The notes under the pieces were generated by a model that was not told where the DNA came from, searched no databases, and saw only the letters and a program-made list of their open reading frames with translations. Shown here piece by piece: positions 11,249-17,709 of a stretch of 30,505 nucleotides of DNA (position 1 is the first letter of the stretch; every line of letters starts with the position of its first letter). The stretch is from a virus. Location: positions 1-30,505 of the IMG/VR virus record IMGVR_UViG_3300037325_000230, one strand, 5' to 3'. The position numbers were made by a program, and so were the translations under genes.

Positions 11249-11434
11249 ATGACAACTTACGAATACAAGTGTTCAGATAACCCAAAGCATACGTTTGTAG
11301 AAGTCCGAACCATGGCCGAAGAAGCGTCTCGTTCGACTTGCGCTGAAGAGGGGTGCAATGCTAAAATAAACAGAGTGTTCGGTATCCCCCCAATACAATT
11401 TAACGGGACTGGGTTTAGCGCCAAATACGGATAA
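11249..11434 (+). CDS. FmdB-like zinc-ribbon protein
   Basis: 61 aa from ATG 11249. The pattern TYEYKC...H-FVEVRTMAE...C-x4-C-x-AKINRVFGIPPIQFNGTGFSAKYG (given in parts) follows the FmdB/putative regulatory zinc-ribbon family. That family has the opening YEYxC, a second Cys pair, and the ending IQFxGxGFY. Cysteines at about residues 8, 30 and 35 plus His 14 could bind zinc. The family's role is poorly known. A longer frame starting at 11222 would run through the terminator and is not supported. Confidence 0.75.
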   Translation: MTTYEYKCSDNPKHTFVEVRTMAEEASRSTCAEEGCNAKINRVFGIPPIQFNGTGFSAKYG

Positions 11435-11448
11435 CAGAGAAGGCGTTT

Positions 11449-11769
11449 ATGACCAAGTTATACAGAGAAATAGCAGTTTCAGTTCCAAAATTTGTATTTA
11501 CAGGTGAGCCAAATTGCGCCGAAGCTGACCCAGAATTATTTTTCCCTAAAGACGGTGATGAGCTCTACTATGATCGGAACTTCAAGTCGGTCTACCAAAA
11601 TGAGCATGCGGCCAAAAAAATATGCCACGCTTGTCCTCTAATTAGAGAGTGCTTAGAATTTGCCGTTATAAACGGTGAGATGGGCATATGGGGTGGCACG
11701 ACCGAGTCTGAACGTAAATCTATAAGGCGTCGTAGTTTGGGCGTCAGAGTTATCGTAAAGACAGCATAA
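11449..11769 (+). CDS. whiB: WhiB-family Fe-S transcription regulator
   Basis: 106 aa. The four cluster-binding cysteines are C23, C59, C62 and C68 (NC...CHACPLIREC), followed by the diagnostic GIWGGTTESER loop (about 79-89) and a basic C-terminus KSIRRRSLGVRVIVK for DNA binding. WhiB proteins occur only in Actinobacteria and their phages; they bind [4Fe-4S] and act with the host sigma factor. Phage members (for example WhiB of mycobacteriophage TM4) can interfere with host WhiB regulation. RBS AGAGAAGG (11436-11443) supports ATG 11449. Likely a regulator of phage or host genes. Confidence 0.93.
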   Translation: MTKLYREIAVSVPKFVFTGEPNCAEADPELFFPKDGDELYYDRNFKSVYQNEHAAKKICHACPLIRECLEFAVINGEMGIWGGTTESERKSIRRRSLGVRVIVKTA

Positions 11770-11810
11770 ACTCCAAATGGTACAATAGAACTGTCCCTGG
11801 GAGAGGGTCA

Positions 11811-11822
11811 ATAACTAGTTAT
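11811..11822. promoter_or_regulatory. Perfect 12-bp palindrome upstream of the 90-aa membrane protein
   Basis: ATAACTAGTTAT at 11811-11822 is a perfect palindrome in the leader between the WhiB gene and the next start. A possible -10 TACAAT lies upstream near 11782. Possible operator; low support. Confidence 0.35.
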
Positions 11823-11846
11823 TAAACCTATCCCTAGGAGAAAACA

Positions 11847-12119
11847 ATGGGCATTTTTGCTGATGTATTCAAGAGGTCCTTCGCGCTCATCATCCTACGT
11901 ATTAGCGGAACTTTCGCCGGTGGAGCTATTGCCGGCATTGAGCTATGGGAATCTGCTGCTGTTGCCGCATTCCTTGGTCTTGCAGAAGTTGCAGAATCGC
12001 TATCACGTGCGTACATGATCGATGGAAAACTTGACGCTTATGAAGTAAACGCTGCTTTCGGCGGTTCGCTTGATCCCGACGCTGATGAGTCACTAAAAGA
12101 AAAAGACGCTAATCTCTAA
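11847..12119 (+). CDS. Small membrane-associated protein (holin-like candidate)
   Basis: 90 aa. Residues about 11-50 are hydrophobic (SFALIILRISGTFAGGAIAG and ESAAVAAFLGLAEVAESLS), enough for one or two membrane segments. An acidic/charged C-terminus ends DESLKEKDANL. The pattern is reminiscent of small actinophage holins of the r1t type, which also have two short helices and a polar tail, but I cannot assign it with confidence. It is far from the endolysin gene, which argues against a holin role. RBS CTAGGAG lies upstream of ATG 11847. Followed by a strong terminator. Confidence 0.7.
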   Translation: MGIFADVFKRSFALIILRISGTFAGGAIAGIELWESAAVAAFLGLAEVAESLSRAYMIDGKLDAYEVNAAFGGSLDPDADESLKEKDANL

Positions 12120-12138
12120 ATTAGTACTCTTTTAAAGT

Positions 12139-12170
12139 AACCCCTACTGGACAAAAGTCCGGTAGGGGTT
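12139..12170 (+). terminator. Rho-independent terminator
   Basis: AACCCCTAC (12139-12147) pairs with GTAGGGGTT (12162-12170). An inner GGAC/GTCC stem with an AAAA loop (12149-12160) extends the helix past a T·G pair. T-rich sequence follows. The hairpin also contains the -35 of the next promoter. Confidence 0.8.
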
Positions 12171-12176
12171 TACTAT
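12148..12176 (+). promoter_or_regulatory. Leaderless-type promoter of the 79-aa gene
   Basis: -35 TGGACA (12148-12153), 17-nt spacer, -10 TACTAT (12171-12176), then 6 nt to ATG 12183. The promoter overlaps the preceding terminator hairpin. Confidence 0.6.
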
Positions 12177-12182
12177 TTACTT

Positions 12183-12422
12183 ATGGAAAACTTTGAAACG
12201 TGGCTAGAACACGGAATTAAGATGGGCTGGTGCGGTCCTGCTATATGTGACACTCATGACGGGACCCCCATGTCAGAAACAGAAATGGAAGAATTTGAAG
12301 ATGGTGGTGACCCCTGCCTCCACATAATTCGTCTCTATGAAGATACTGACCAAAAGAAATCTATTGAGGAGATCCACTCACCTTCTGTCTGGCGAGCAAC
12401 TAACCGTGGAATAGATGTATAA
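12183..12422 (+). CDS. Conserved actinophage-type hypothetical protein
   Basis: 79 aa, acidic. Features: FETWLEHGIKMGWCGPAICDTHDG (in two parts, about residues 4-27), EFEDGGDPCLHIIRLYED (about 37-54), and a C-terminal SVWRATNRGI. I recognise this pattern (WCGP-x-C-x-THDG, DPC-x-H-x-LRLY, PSVWRATN) as a conserved small protein of actinobacteriophages with unknown function. Three cysteines and several histidines could bind a metal. It has its own promoter with no room for an RBS, so a leaderless mRNA is likely. Confidence 0.75.
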   Translation: MENFETWLEHGIKMGWCGPAICDTHDGTPMSETEMEEFEDGGDPCLHIIRLYEDTDQKKSIEEIHSPSVWRATNRGIDV

Positions 12423-12435
12423 TTAGTAACAACAA

Positions 12436-12511
12436 CCCTCTCTAACTCAATGGGCAGAGTGGTTGGCCGTTTACGGTTAACTGGTTCGTGGTTCGAATCC
12501 ACGGGGAGGGA
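12436..12511 (+). tRNA. tRNA-like gene with an oversized anticodon arm
   Basis: Acceptor CCCTCTC (12436-12442) pairs with GGGAGGG (12504-12510; one U·G). D-stem ACTC/GAGT with an 8-nt loop. T-arm CGTGG-TTCGAAT-CCACG (12487-12503) is canonical, with a 5-nt variable loop. The anticodon arm (12462-12481) is 20 nt instead of 17: stem GTTGG/TTAAC encloses CCGTTTACGG, which can pair further to leave only TTTA. The isotype therefore cannot be assigned. CCA is not encoded. It lies 40 bp upstream of the tmRNA. Confidence 0.6.
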
Positions 12512-12551
12512 CGGCAGAGGGTTACACCAAAACCATATAACTAAATATCTA

Positions 12552-12858
12552 GGGGGTGCGTAGATTCGACAGCGCTCTAGAAATCAATGAAGCAAGCAGA
12601 GAATCCTGTACCTCTTGAATCGGGAAAAAGAATAACTGCAAACTCACGTTCTGCATTCGCACTAGCTGCTTAATAGCGCTCAGTGCACCACGGGCAGCAT
12701 TAGTTCTAAATGGGCACCCCTGGACTTAAATAAATAGAACACCCACCAAGGTGGCGACCTTAAACGCAACCCGCAACACCGTGGCTGGTAGAGCCTAAGC
12801 TTGTAGAAGACTGGTTTTGAAAGTTCTGGACGCGGGGGGCAGCTCCCCGCCACCTCCA
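12552..12858 (+). ncRNA. ssrA: Transfer-messenger RNA (tmRNA)
   Basis: The 5' end GGGGGTGCGTAGATTCGACAG is the tmRNA hallmark (written here as 5' GGGGGTGCG then TAGATTCGACAG). GGGGGTG (12552-12558) pairs with CACCTCC (12851-12857; one G·U) as the acceptor stem, and A12858 is the discriminator. The tag reading frame at 12638 ends in tandem stops TAATAG. GGACGCGGG near 12828 matches the conserved 3' part. The T-arm is odd: a 6-bp GCGGGG/CCCCGC stem with loop GGCAGCT in place of the usual TTC-containing loop. CCA is not encoded (CTA follows). tmRNA rescues stalled ribosomes and tags nascent proteins for proteolysis. A phage copy would serve late translation. Confidence 0.93.
12638..12673 (+). 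other. tmRNA proteolysis-tag reading frame
   Basis: GCA resume codon at 12638-12640 gives the encoded tag ANSRSAFALAA, then TAA (12671-12673) and TAG. The ALAA end is the ClpXP/ClpAP-type degron. The preceding TAACT matches the position of the conserved pre-resume element. The FALAA ending resembles actinobacterial tags. Confidence 0.92.
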
Positions 12859-12878
12859 CTAATGTTTTCTTTTCTGTG

Positions 12879-12907
12879 TTGACATATCTAAAATACTTGT
12901 GTATAGT
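12879..12907 (+). promoter_or_regulatory. Near-consensus promoter of the subtilase gene
   Basis: -35 TTGACA (12879-12884), exactly 17-nt spacer, -10 TATAGT (12902-12907). It is the closest match to the vegetative sigma consensus that I see in the window. Predicted start near 12914 gives a leader of about 28 nt with AAGGAAAG as the RBS. Confidence 0.85.
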
Positions 12908-12941
12908 CTTAGGTACGTTAAACAATGGAAGGAAAGACACA

Positions 12942-14288
12942 ATGAAGAAATTAATAACTGTATCAGTAGTTGCTGTTTTACTATCAGGAGCATTTGCTGT
13001 TCCTGCTACCGCGGCAACAACTACCATCGCATCCGCTTCGTGGGGCCTAGATCGAATCGATCAGCAGAGTAGTAAGCTCGACAATAGGTATACATCCCCC
13101 GAATCAGGGGGGGCTGGAGTTCGCGTATATGTCCTCGACACTGGAGTGCAAGGTGACCTACCTAACTTTGAAAATCGGGTTGAAGAGGGTTTTGATGCAA
13201 CTAGTCAGTACGGTGGCAAGGGCAACATAGATTGCCACGGTCATGGAACGCACGTGGCCGGAATTATTGCTAGCTCTAAATACGGAGTAGCGCCTAAGGC
13301 AACTATCGTTCCTGTTAAGGTCGCGACCTGTCGTGGCGGTGTATCAAGTGGGTGGATTACTACTGCCCTAAATTGGGTCCTAGACAACCACCCAGCTGGC
13401 ACCCCCGGAGTAGTAAATATGAGCATTGCTGTCCGGCATAACCCTGCGCTGAACGATCTAACTGACAAGCTGTATCGCCAGGGTCTGGTGGTGACAGCTG
13501 CTGCTGGAAATTACAACATGGATGCTTGCAGCCTGAGCCCCGGAAGTACCGAGTCAATTCTCACTGTCGGCTCTATCAATATGAGTGACAATAAAACCAG
13601 GAGAACTACATATGGAGACTGCATTGACATCTATGCACCTGGAGGATTGATTGAATCTGAGGACCCTAGGGCGGAGTCAAGAACTAGAATTGGAACTTCT
13701 ATGGCAGCACCCCATGTTGCTGGAGCAGCTGCACTGTATCTTGCAGATCATCCGGGTGAGTCGGCTGCAATGTTTAATCATCTAGTCAAGATGCACGCAA
13801 CTCAGGGTGCCATAAAGAATGTAATCTCTGGAAGCAGCTTGCTATTAAACATTGGTTTTATCAATGAGCGATCTGGGGGCGCTGAGCTAGCGACTACTCC
13901 GCAGGTAGAGGAGACTCCACCCGCTCCTGTGATAGCAGAGCCAGCACCTGAGGTGGAAGAATCAAAGTCAGAGACTACTGTTACTCCCTCTCCAGATGCA
14001 AACGCGATAGCAGACGCACCTATTAGGTTGACCATTAGTGGAAACTCCAGAATGATAACGCTAAACTGGGACGCACCAGCAAACATAGATAGCGTCACAA
14101 TTCGTCACTATGCTATTGAGTACAGCCTAAATAAAGGTCGCTCTTGGAGGACTTTAGGTAGAGTCGAAGCAACAGGTGGGGAGTTCAGAAATCCCACTCG
14201 TGGCAGAATGGCAACCTTCAAGGTAACAGCTGTAACTGCTGGTGGAGACAGTGAAGCAAGTTCTCCGGTGACAGTACGTATCCGATAA
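12942..14288 (+). CDS. Secreted subtilisin-like serine protease with C-terminal Fn3-like domain
   Basis: 448 aa from ATG 12942. A Sec signal peptide (residues 1-24, MKK...PATA) is followed almost at once by the S8 catalytic domain. The triad is D66 (VLDTGV), H101 (HGHGTHVAG) and S253 (GTSMAAPHVAG), with oxyanion N190 (AAAGN). The inhibitor I9 propeptide usual in secreted proteinase-K-like enzymes is missing: only about 30 residues separate the signal from the catalytic core. A Pro/Glu-rich linker (about 325-365) leads to a fibronectin-III-like domain (about 366-448). Cysteines at 98, 130, 196 and 227 suggest disulfides outside the cell. Monocistronic, with its own promoter and terminator. Unusual for a phage; possible targets are host surface proteins. 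Confidence 0.93.
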   Translation: MKKLITVSVVAVLLSGAFAVPATAATTTIASASWGLDRIDQQSSKLDNRYTSPESGGAGVRVYVLDTGVQGDLPNFENRVEEGFDATSQYGGKGNIDCHGHGTHVAGIIASSKYGVAPKATIVPVKVATCRGGVSSGWITTALNWVLDNHPAGTPGVVNMSIAVRHNPALNDLTDKLYRQGLVVTAAAGNYNMDACSLSPGSTESILTVGSINMSDNKTRRTTYGDCIDIYAPGGLIESEDPRAESRTRIGTSMAAPHVAGAAALYLADHPGESAAMFNHLVKMHATQGAIKNVISGSSLLLNIGFINERSGGAELATTPQVEETPPAPVIAEPAPEVEESKSETTVTPSPDANAIADAPIRLTISGNSRMITLNWDAPANIDSVTIRHYAIEYSLNKGRSWRTLGRVEATGGEFRNPTRGRMATFKVTAVTAGGDSEASSPVTVRIR

Positions 14289-14312
14289 AGAGAGCTATAA
14301 ACTAAGATGAGG

Positions 14313-14340
14313 GCCCTACTTCGGTAGGGCTCTTTCTTTT
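14313..14340 (+). terminator. Rho-independent terminator with UUCG loop
   Basis: GCCCTAC (14313-14319) and GTAGGGC (14324-14330) form a perfect 7-bp stem closed by C(TTCG)G, followed by TCTTTCTTTTT. Terminates the protease transcript. Confidence 0.9.
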
Positions 14341-14344
14341 TAAG

Positions 14345-14456
14345 GTACTAAATATAGCATACGGACACCCCCGGTTTTGCTGATTAATGTACTAAATGCT
14401 TTGTACAAAAAAGCTGTACAAACTTAAACCTAAAGATGTACAAAATTAGGGTACAC
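14345..14456. repeat. Cluster of GTAC-centred repeats (candidate operators)
   Basis: GTACTAAAT occurs at 14345-14353 and 14389-14397. TGTACA occurs at 14402-14407, 14415-14420 and 14437-14442, each followed by AA. GGTACACC lies at 14450-14457. TGTACA is a palindrome. The cluster fills the noncoding stretch between the protease terminator and the -10 box at 14485. Likely a multi-site binding region for a regulator. Confidence 0.55.
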
Positions 14457-14484
14457 CTCCCTACTAATAGATCTTGATATAACT

Positions 14485-14490
14485 TATACT
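14485..14490 (+). promoter_or_regulatory. -10 box, leaderless-type, of the Cys4 phage protein
   Basis: TATACT (14485-14490), then 6 nt, then ATG 14497. No good -35 is visible; the upstream GTAC repeats may bind an activator or repressor. Confidence 0.55.
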
Positions 14491-14496
14491 AGATGC

Positions 14497-15249
14497 ATGA
14501 ACCCAGAGGAAAAGTACCTAATACCTGAAGAGCAGGACCTTGCAGATGCGCTGGCTCGGATTGCTAGCAAGTACGGTAAACTCAATGCTGACGACACCGG
14601 AATATGGGCTGGTTACACCCCAGCCGAAGAAAACTATGAACTTGCACTTATAAATGTTAAGTGTGGAAGTTGTGTCTTCTTCGAGGGGCCAGGCAGCTGT
14701 CAAATTGTAGAAGCTGAAATAGAGGAAGGTGGCTTATGTCGACTTGCCATCATTCCAGACGGTGTAGTGACTGCGGCAGCTGGGTCAAAGCCCGCTCCAA
14801 AGAAGGACCAAATAAAGGGCTCTAGCAAGAACAAAGAGGGGTCTGCTTCCTCAGGTAAGAGCGTAAACTTTTCCGCAGCTATCACTAAGTCTCTTGAGAC
14901 AAAAGTAAAAGAGCATAACGAAAAAGCCGCCAACGGTCGCAGGGTAACTTTGGCTAAACTAAAAGCTGTGTATCGACGCGGTGCTGGTGCCTTTTCCGGT
15001 TCGTACCGTCCCGGTCAGAATAGAAACTCCTGGGCGATGGCTCGCGTCAACGCATTCCTGCTGTTGGTTAGAACTGGTAAGCCTAAGAACGCCAAGTACA
15101 CCACGGACAATGATCTTCTACCAAAAATGCACCCTCGCAGTGCTGCATCGACTTCTGTGTCTCCGTTACTAGCGGCTCTTTTGACAAGCTACGACATCGT
15201 AGATACAGAAGAGTCTTATGACGAGCTTATTGAACCCTGGCTATCTTAA
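14497..15249 (+). CDS. Conserved phage protein with Cys4 motif and C-terminal conserved domain
   Basis: 250 aa. Residues about 54-82 hold a C-x2-C-x8-C-x12-C cluster (VKCGSC...GSCQ...GLCRL), a pattern also seen in some phage head-associated proteins of the XkdF group, possibly metal- or Fe-S-binding. After a Lys/Ser/Gly-rich linker (about 95-120), the region 130-215 (VTLAKLKAVYRRGAGAFS, WAMARVNAFL, TDNDLLP) matches a domain I recall from many actinophage proteins of unknown function. It has its own leaderless-type promoter and ends convergent with the helicase, overlapping it by 9 bp. Function unassigned. Confidence 0.8.
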   Translation: MNPEEKYLIPEEQDLADALARIASKYGKLNADDTGIWAGYTPAEENYELALINVKCGSCVFFEGPGSCQIVEAEIEEGGLCRLAIIPDGVVTAAAGSKPAPKKDQIKGSSKNKEGSASSGKSVNFSAAITKSLETKVKEHNEKAANGRRVTLAKLKAVYRRGAGAFSGSYRPGQNRNSWAMARVNAFLLLVRTGKPKNAKYTTDNDLLPKMHPRSAASTSVSPLLAALLTSYDIVDTEESYDELIEPWLS

Positions 15250-16818
15250 ACGATAGTCTTTTTGGAGTTCTTTCTCGTTTAGCTCATCCACGTCTTTTAG
15301 TATGTAATCTAAAGATCCTAGGTCTAATTCTTCTTTTGCTCTTGTTACCGCAACATACGCCAGCATGAGTTCGTCTCGCTTAGGGATAATATACTTTCTA
15401 GTCTCCTTGTCGTATCTATAGCCCCAAAAATCATCGTAGATTTGAACCCTGTCCCACTCACCGCCCTTGGACTTATGTGCGGTGGTTACCTGAATACCCG
15501 TGTCTTTACTGTGACCGTTTAGTTTCGAGAGAAGCTCGTGCAAGACCTCGTGGCCCTTTTCGCTGAGCAGACTGGCTAATTCTAAGATCTTTTTGCCTAA
15601 ATCTCCGTCGTCCATTGCTTCTTCTATCTCCTCTAGAGATGAGTACTCCTCTAAATCTTGATGCAAGCTCGCGGGTTTTGAGGCTAATAGCCCGTAGAAC
15701 CATGCGATGGTATCTAGGAGATTCATTAGGTCTTTTTTATAAGCAGAGGGTACAACTACACGTTGCCCTACCAAAATCCTTTCAAATATAGCTCGTAACG
15801 CTCCCGCATTGCTCCTGCAGATTACAACGTTAGGATTCTCCATTGTTCCTGAGGGCTCTATTAAGCCTGGAACGCTAGATTTGCCTATAATCTTCTTTGG
15901 TTCCTCTAGTAGATCTAAGAACTTATTACCGATCTCAGCTATTGCGGGACCGAACCTCCATGATTCGTTTAAATCTAAACTTAAGTCAAGATCAACCTTT
16001 TCCATTTCATCTTCTGCGCCCCTAAAACCGTAGATTGCTTGATTGTGATCACCTACGTAGATACGTTGCATCTTTTGATCTCTATAAACCTTGCCGAAAA
16101 CTGGGTTGGTATCTTGAGCCTCGTCTATCATGATGGCGTCAAAACGTACCGACGCATCGCTGTCCTTCATCACTAAGTCTGGATTTTGTAGTGCCCACAG
16201 TTTAGCTACGTGATTCAACTTAATTCTACTTCTACCCCTTATGCTCTTTATATCCGCCCATAGTAGGTTGGCGTCTATAGTTGCTTCTTCTGGGTACGAG
16301 ATGTTTTTTGGGAAGTGTGAGATGTTCAACTCTCTATCTTCACTAATACAGTAATTGTCGATTGCTTTAACCAAGTGGGTCACGACTTTAGCCCCAGAGA
16401 TATAAGCTTCTACATCTATTAGTGTTCCATCAACAATTTTCGTCTCTACGATTCTGTATTTCTCGAACTTAAACCACTTAAAAATGTCCAGCCTCCTAAT
16501 TAGGAAAGCGTTGTTCTTGTTCTTCACTCTGTCTGAAAGCTCTAAACCGTACTTTCTGTAGACATTAGATACATAGATCCAAGAAAGGGAATCTCCCGTC
16601 CTGCATTCTACATTCTTAGGCATAGCCAATGCGGCGTTCTCCCTCATCTGCTTATTGAAAACCACATATAAAAAAAACTTGTTCGGGTTGAGTAACGCAA
16701 TTAATTTTAGAGTAGTAGTCTTGCCAGTGCCAGCTGCTGCACTAACTATAAAGCTTTGACCGGTATGGAAGGTATCTGTTATAAGAGTTTGCTGGCTGGA
16801 TGGAGTAAATTTAGTCAT
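15241..16818 (-). CDS. UvrD/Rep-like superfamily 1 DNA helicase
   Basis: 525 aa. Motifs: Q-motif-like FTPSSQQ (5-11), Walker A AAAGTGKTT (about 28-35), Walker B IDEAQD (231-236), motif III GDHNQAIYGFRG (256-267), motif V TAHKSKGGEWDRV near residue 450, and motif VI YVAVTRAKEEL near the C-terminus. It is an ATP-dependent 3'-5' DNA translocase by family. It is shorter than UvrD (about 720 aa) and has a diverged middle part. Only minus-strand gene between 6.5 and 25.8 kb. Its promoter and those of the flanking genes give it independent control. Likely acts in replication or recombination. Confidence 0.92.
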   Translation of the reverse strand: MTKFTPSSQQTLITDTFHTGQSFIVSAAAGTGKTTTLKLIALLNPNKFFLYVVFNKQMRENAALAMPKNVECRTGDSLSWIYVSNVYRKYGLELSDRVKNKNNAFLIRRLDIFKWFKFEKYRIVETKIVDGTLIDVEAYISGAKVVTHLVKAIDNYCISEDRELNISHFPKNISYPEEATIDANLLWADIKSIRGRSRIKLNHVAKLWALQNPDLVMKDSDASVRFDAIMIDEAQDTNPVFGKVYRDQKMQRIYVGDHNQAIYGFRGAEDEMEKVDLDLSLDLNESWRFGPAIAEIGNKFLDLLEEPKKIIGKSSVPGLIEPSGTMENPNVVICRSNAGALRAIFERILVGQRVVVPSAYKKDLMNLLDTIAWFYGLLASKPASLHQDLEEYSSLEEIEEAMDDGDLGKKILELASLLSEKGHEVLHELLSKLNGHSKDTGIQVTTAHKSKGGEWDRVQIYDDFWGYRYDKETRKYIIPKRDELMLAYVAVTRAKEELDLGSLDYILKDVDELNEKELQKDYRLR

Positions 16819-16825
16819 GAGAGTA

Positions 16826-16855
16826 ATATTAGTGTGATACTCAGATTAAAGTCAA
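16826..16855 (-). promoter_or_regulatory. Leaderless-type promoter of the helicase gene
   Basis: On the minus strand: -35 TTGACT (16855-16850), 18-nt spacer, -10 TAATAT (16831-16826), then 7 nt to ATG at 16818. No Shine-Dalgarno sequence is present. Confidence 0.65.
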
Positions 16856-16888
16856 ATACATTAAAAGATAAATTTAGGAAATTAGTTA

Positions 16889-16917
16889 TTTACACTTCTA
16901 CACCTAAGATGTATACT
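16889..16917 (+). promoter_or_regulatory. Leaderless-type promoter of the 76-aa membrane protein
   Basis: -35 TTTACA (16889-16894), 17-nt spacer, -10 TATACT (16912-16917), then AGAGCT and ATG 16924. Divergent from the helicase promoter, with about 33 bp between the two -35 boxes. Confidence 0.7.
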
Positions 16918-16923
16918 AGAGCT

Positions 16924-17154
16924 ATGGACAACTACCAGAACTTAACGTTACTTGTGTTAGCAGCTGAGTTTGTTATTATCTTGGTGCTTTTTTGGCACCT
17001 TGGCCGTGAAGAATCCGGACGTGAGAAGAAATACAGAAGTGACGAGCGCGATTTGATCATTAGACTGATCCAATCAACTAGACGCCGCTCCGTGAGCGAT
17101 GAAACAAACGAATTTAGAGAAATCCTAGTGGAGAAGCTAAAAAACCGCTCGTAG
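16924..17154 (+). CDS. Small single-pass membrane protein
   Basis: 76 aa from ATG 16924, chosen because the -10 box lies 6 nt upstream; the frame is open further 5' but that would run through the promoter. Residues about 7-25 (LTLLVLAAEFVIILVLFWH) form one transmembrane helix. The rest is a highly charged cytoplasmic tail (EESGREKKYRSDERD...REILVEKLKNRS), probably helical and possibly coiled coil. No family recognised. The shape would suit a membrane anchor or superinfection-type protein, but that is only a guess. Confidence 0.7.
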   Translation: MDNYQNLTLLVLAAEFVIILVLFWHLGREESGREKKYRSDERDLIIRLIQSTRRRSVSDETNEFREILVEKLKNRS

Positions 17155-17171
17155 TACCTAATGAAGTAAGT

Positions 17172-17177
17172 TATAAT
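17172..17177 (+). promoter_or_regulatory. Consensus -10 box TATAAT
   Basis: TATAAT at 17172-17177, a perfect match, upstream of the DUF7455-like gene. The -35 is unclear. A start near 17184 rules out the TTG at 17177 as initiator of the downstream gene. Confidence 0.5.
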
Positions 17178-17221
17178 TGAAAGCAGGAGACTCTCCTAAC
17201 AATAGGGGTGAGATATTACCG

Positions 17222-17479
17222 TTGATAGGGGTAGTTTTGCAAATACTAACTGATAAAACAGAGTGGACCCTCACAAATTTAGACAGGTGCGACTTTAACT
17301 GCACTTCGCAGGCCTTTGTGCGAGCAGTTGGTAATACTGGTGAGCTGCTATTTTGCTCTCACCACTACAATAACACCGCAAATGACGCTCAAGCGTATGA
17401 AAATCTGATGAAATTTGCCTACCAAGTAGTCGATGAGCGTGAACGGCTTATTGAAAATAGGCTACAAGGCTTGAACTAA
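17222..17479 (+). CDS. DUF7455-like small zinc-binding protein
   Basis: About 85 aa. The core LTNLDRCDFNCTSQAFVRAV...GELLFCSHHYNN (in parts) matches the DUF7455 pattern DRCD-x-CGAQAYVRV...GGELLFC-x-HH, a small family common in Actinobacteria. Cys pairs and HH could bind zinc. Start uncertain: TTG 17222 (AGGGGTGAG upstream) or TTG 17237 (GATAGGGG upstream); no ATG is available. A hairpin AAAGGT/ACCTTT with a T-run (about 17490-17510) may terminate it weakly. Function unknown. It is a second host-like zinc protein carried by this phage. Confidence 0.75.
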   Translation: MIGVVLQILTDKTEWTLTNLDRCDFNCTSQAFVRAVGNTGELLFCSHHYNNTANDAQAYENLMKFAYQVVDERERLIENRLQGLN

Positions 17480-17505
17480 CCCGGCTCGAAAGGTTCTGAT
17501 ACCTT

Positions 17506-17709
17506 TTGTTTATACTTACCCTAGTTACAATCATTGCTTCGGTGCTCATCCTATTATCCCTCCTCGCTACAGCATTTGTAGTGGGGTACGAACTTGCGGC
17601 TCGACGTGCGACCAAGGAAGTATTTAAAACAATAGACGCCGCTACTGTAGGAGTAGACCCAGACGTCAAAGACTACAAAGATAGGCTTAGGGGGTTGTTA
17701 GATGAGTGA
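17506..17709 (+). CDS. Small membrane protein
   Basis: Up to 67 aa. An N-terminal transmembrane helix (about residues 3-27, LTLVTIIASVLILLSLLATAF) is followed by a basic-then-acidic cytoplasmic tail ending DRLRGLLDE. The start is uncertain: TTG 17506 gives the full helix, while GTG 17542 would shorten it. A TATACT box at 17511-17516 overlaps the 5' end and might mark an internal or alternative promoter. It overlaps the serine recombinase start by 8 nt, so the two are coupled. No family recognised. Confidence 0.6.
   Translation: MFILTLVTIIASVLILLSLLATAFVVGYELAARRATKEVFKTIDAATVGVDPDVKDYKDRLRGLLDE

Noticed and set aside
12680-13027. 115-aa minus-strand frame over the tmRNA 3' half and protease start
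   Set aside because: It covers a structured RNA gene and a promoter; low-complexity, with no RBS.
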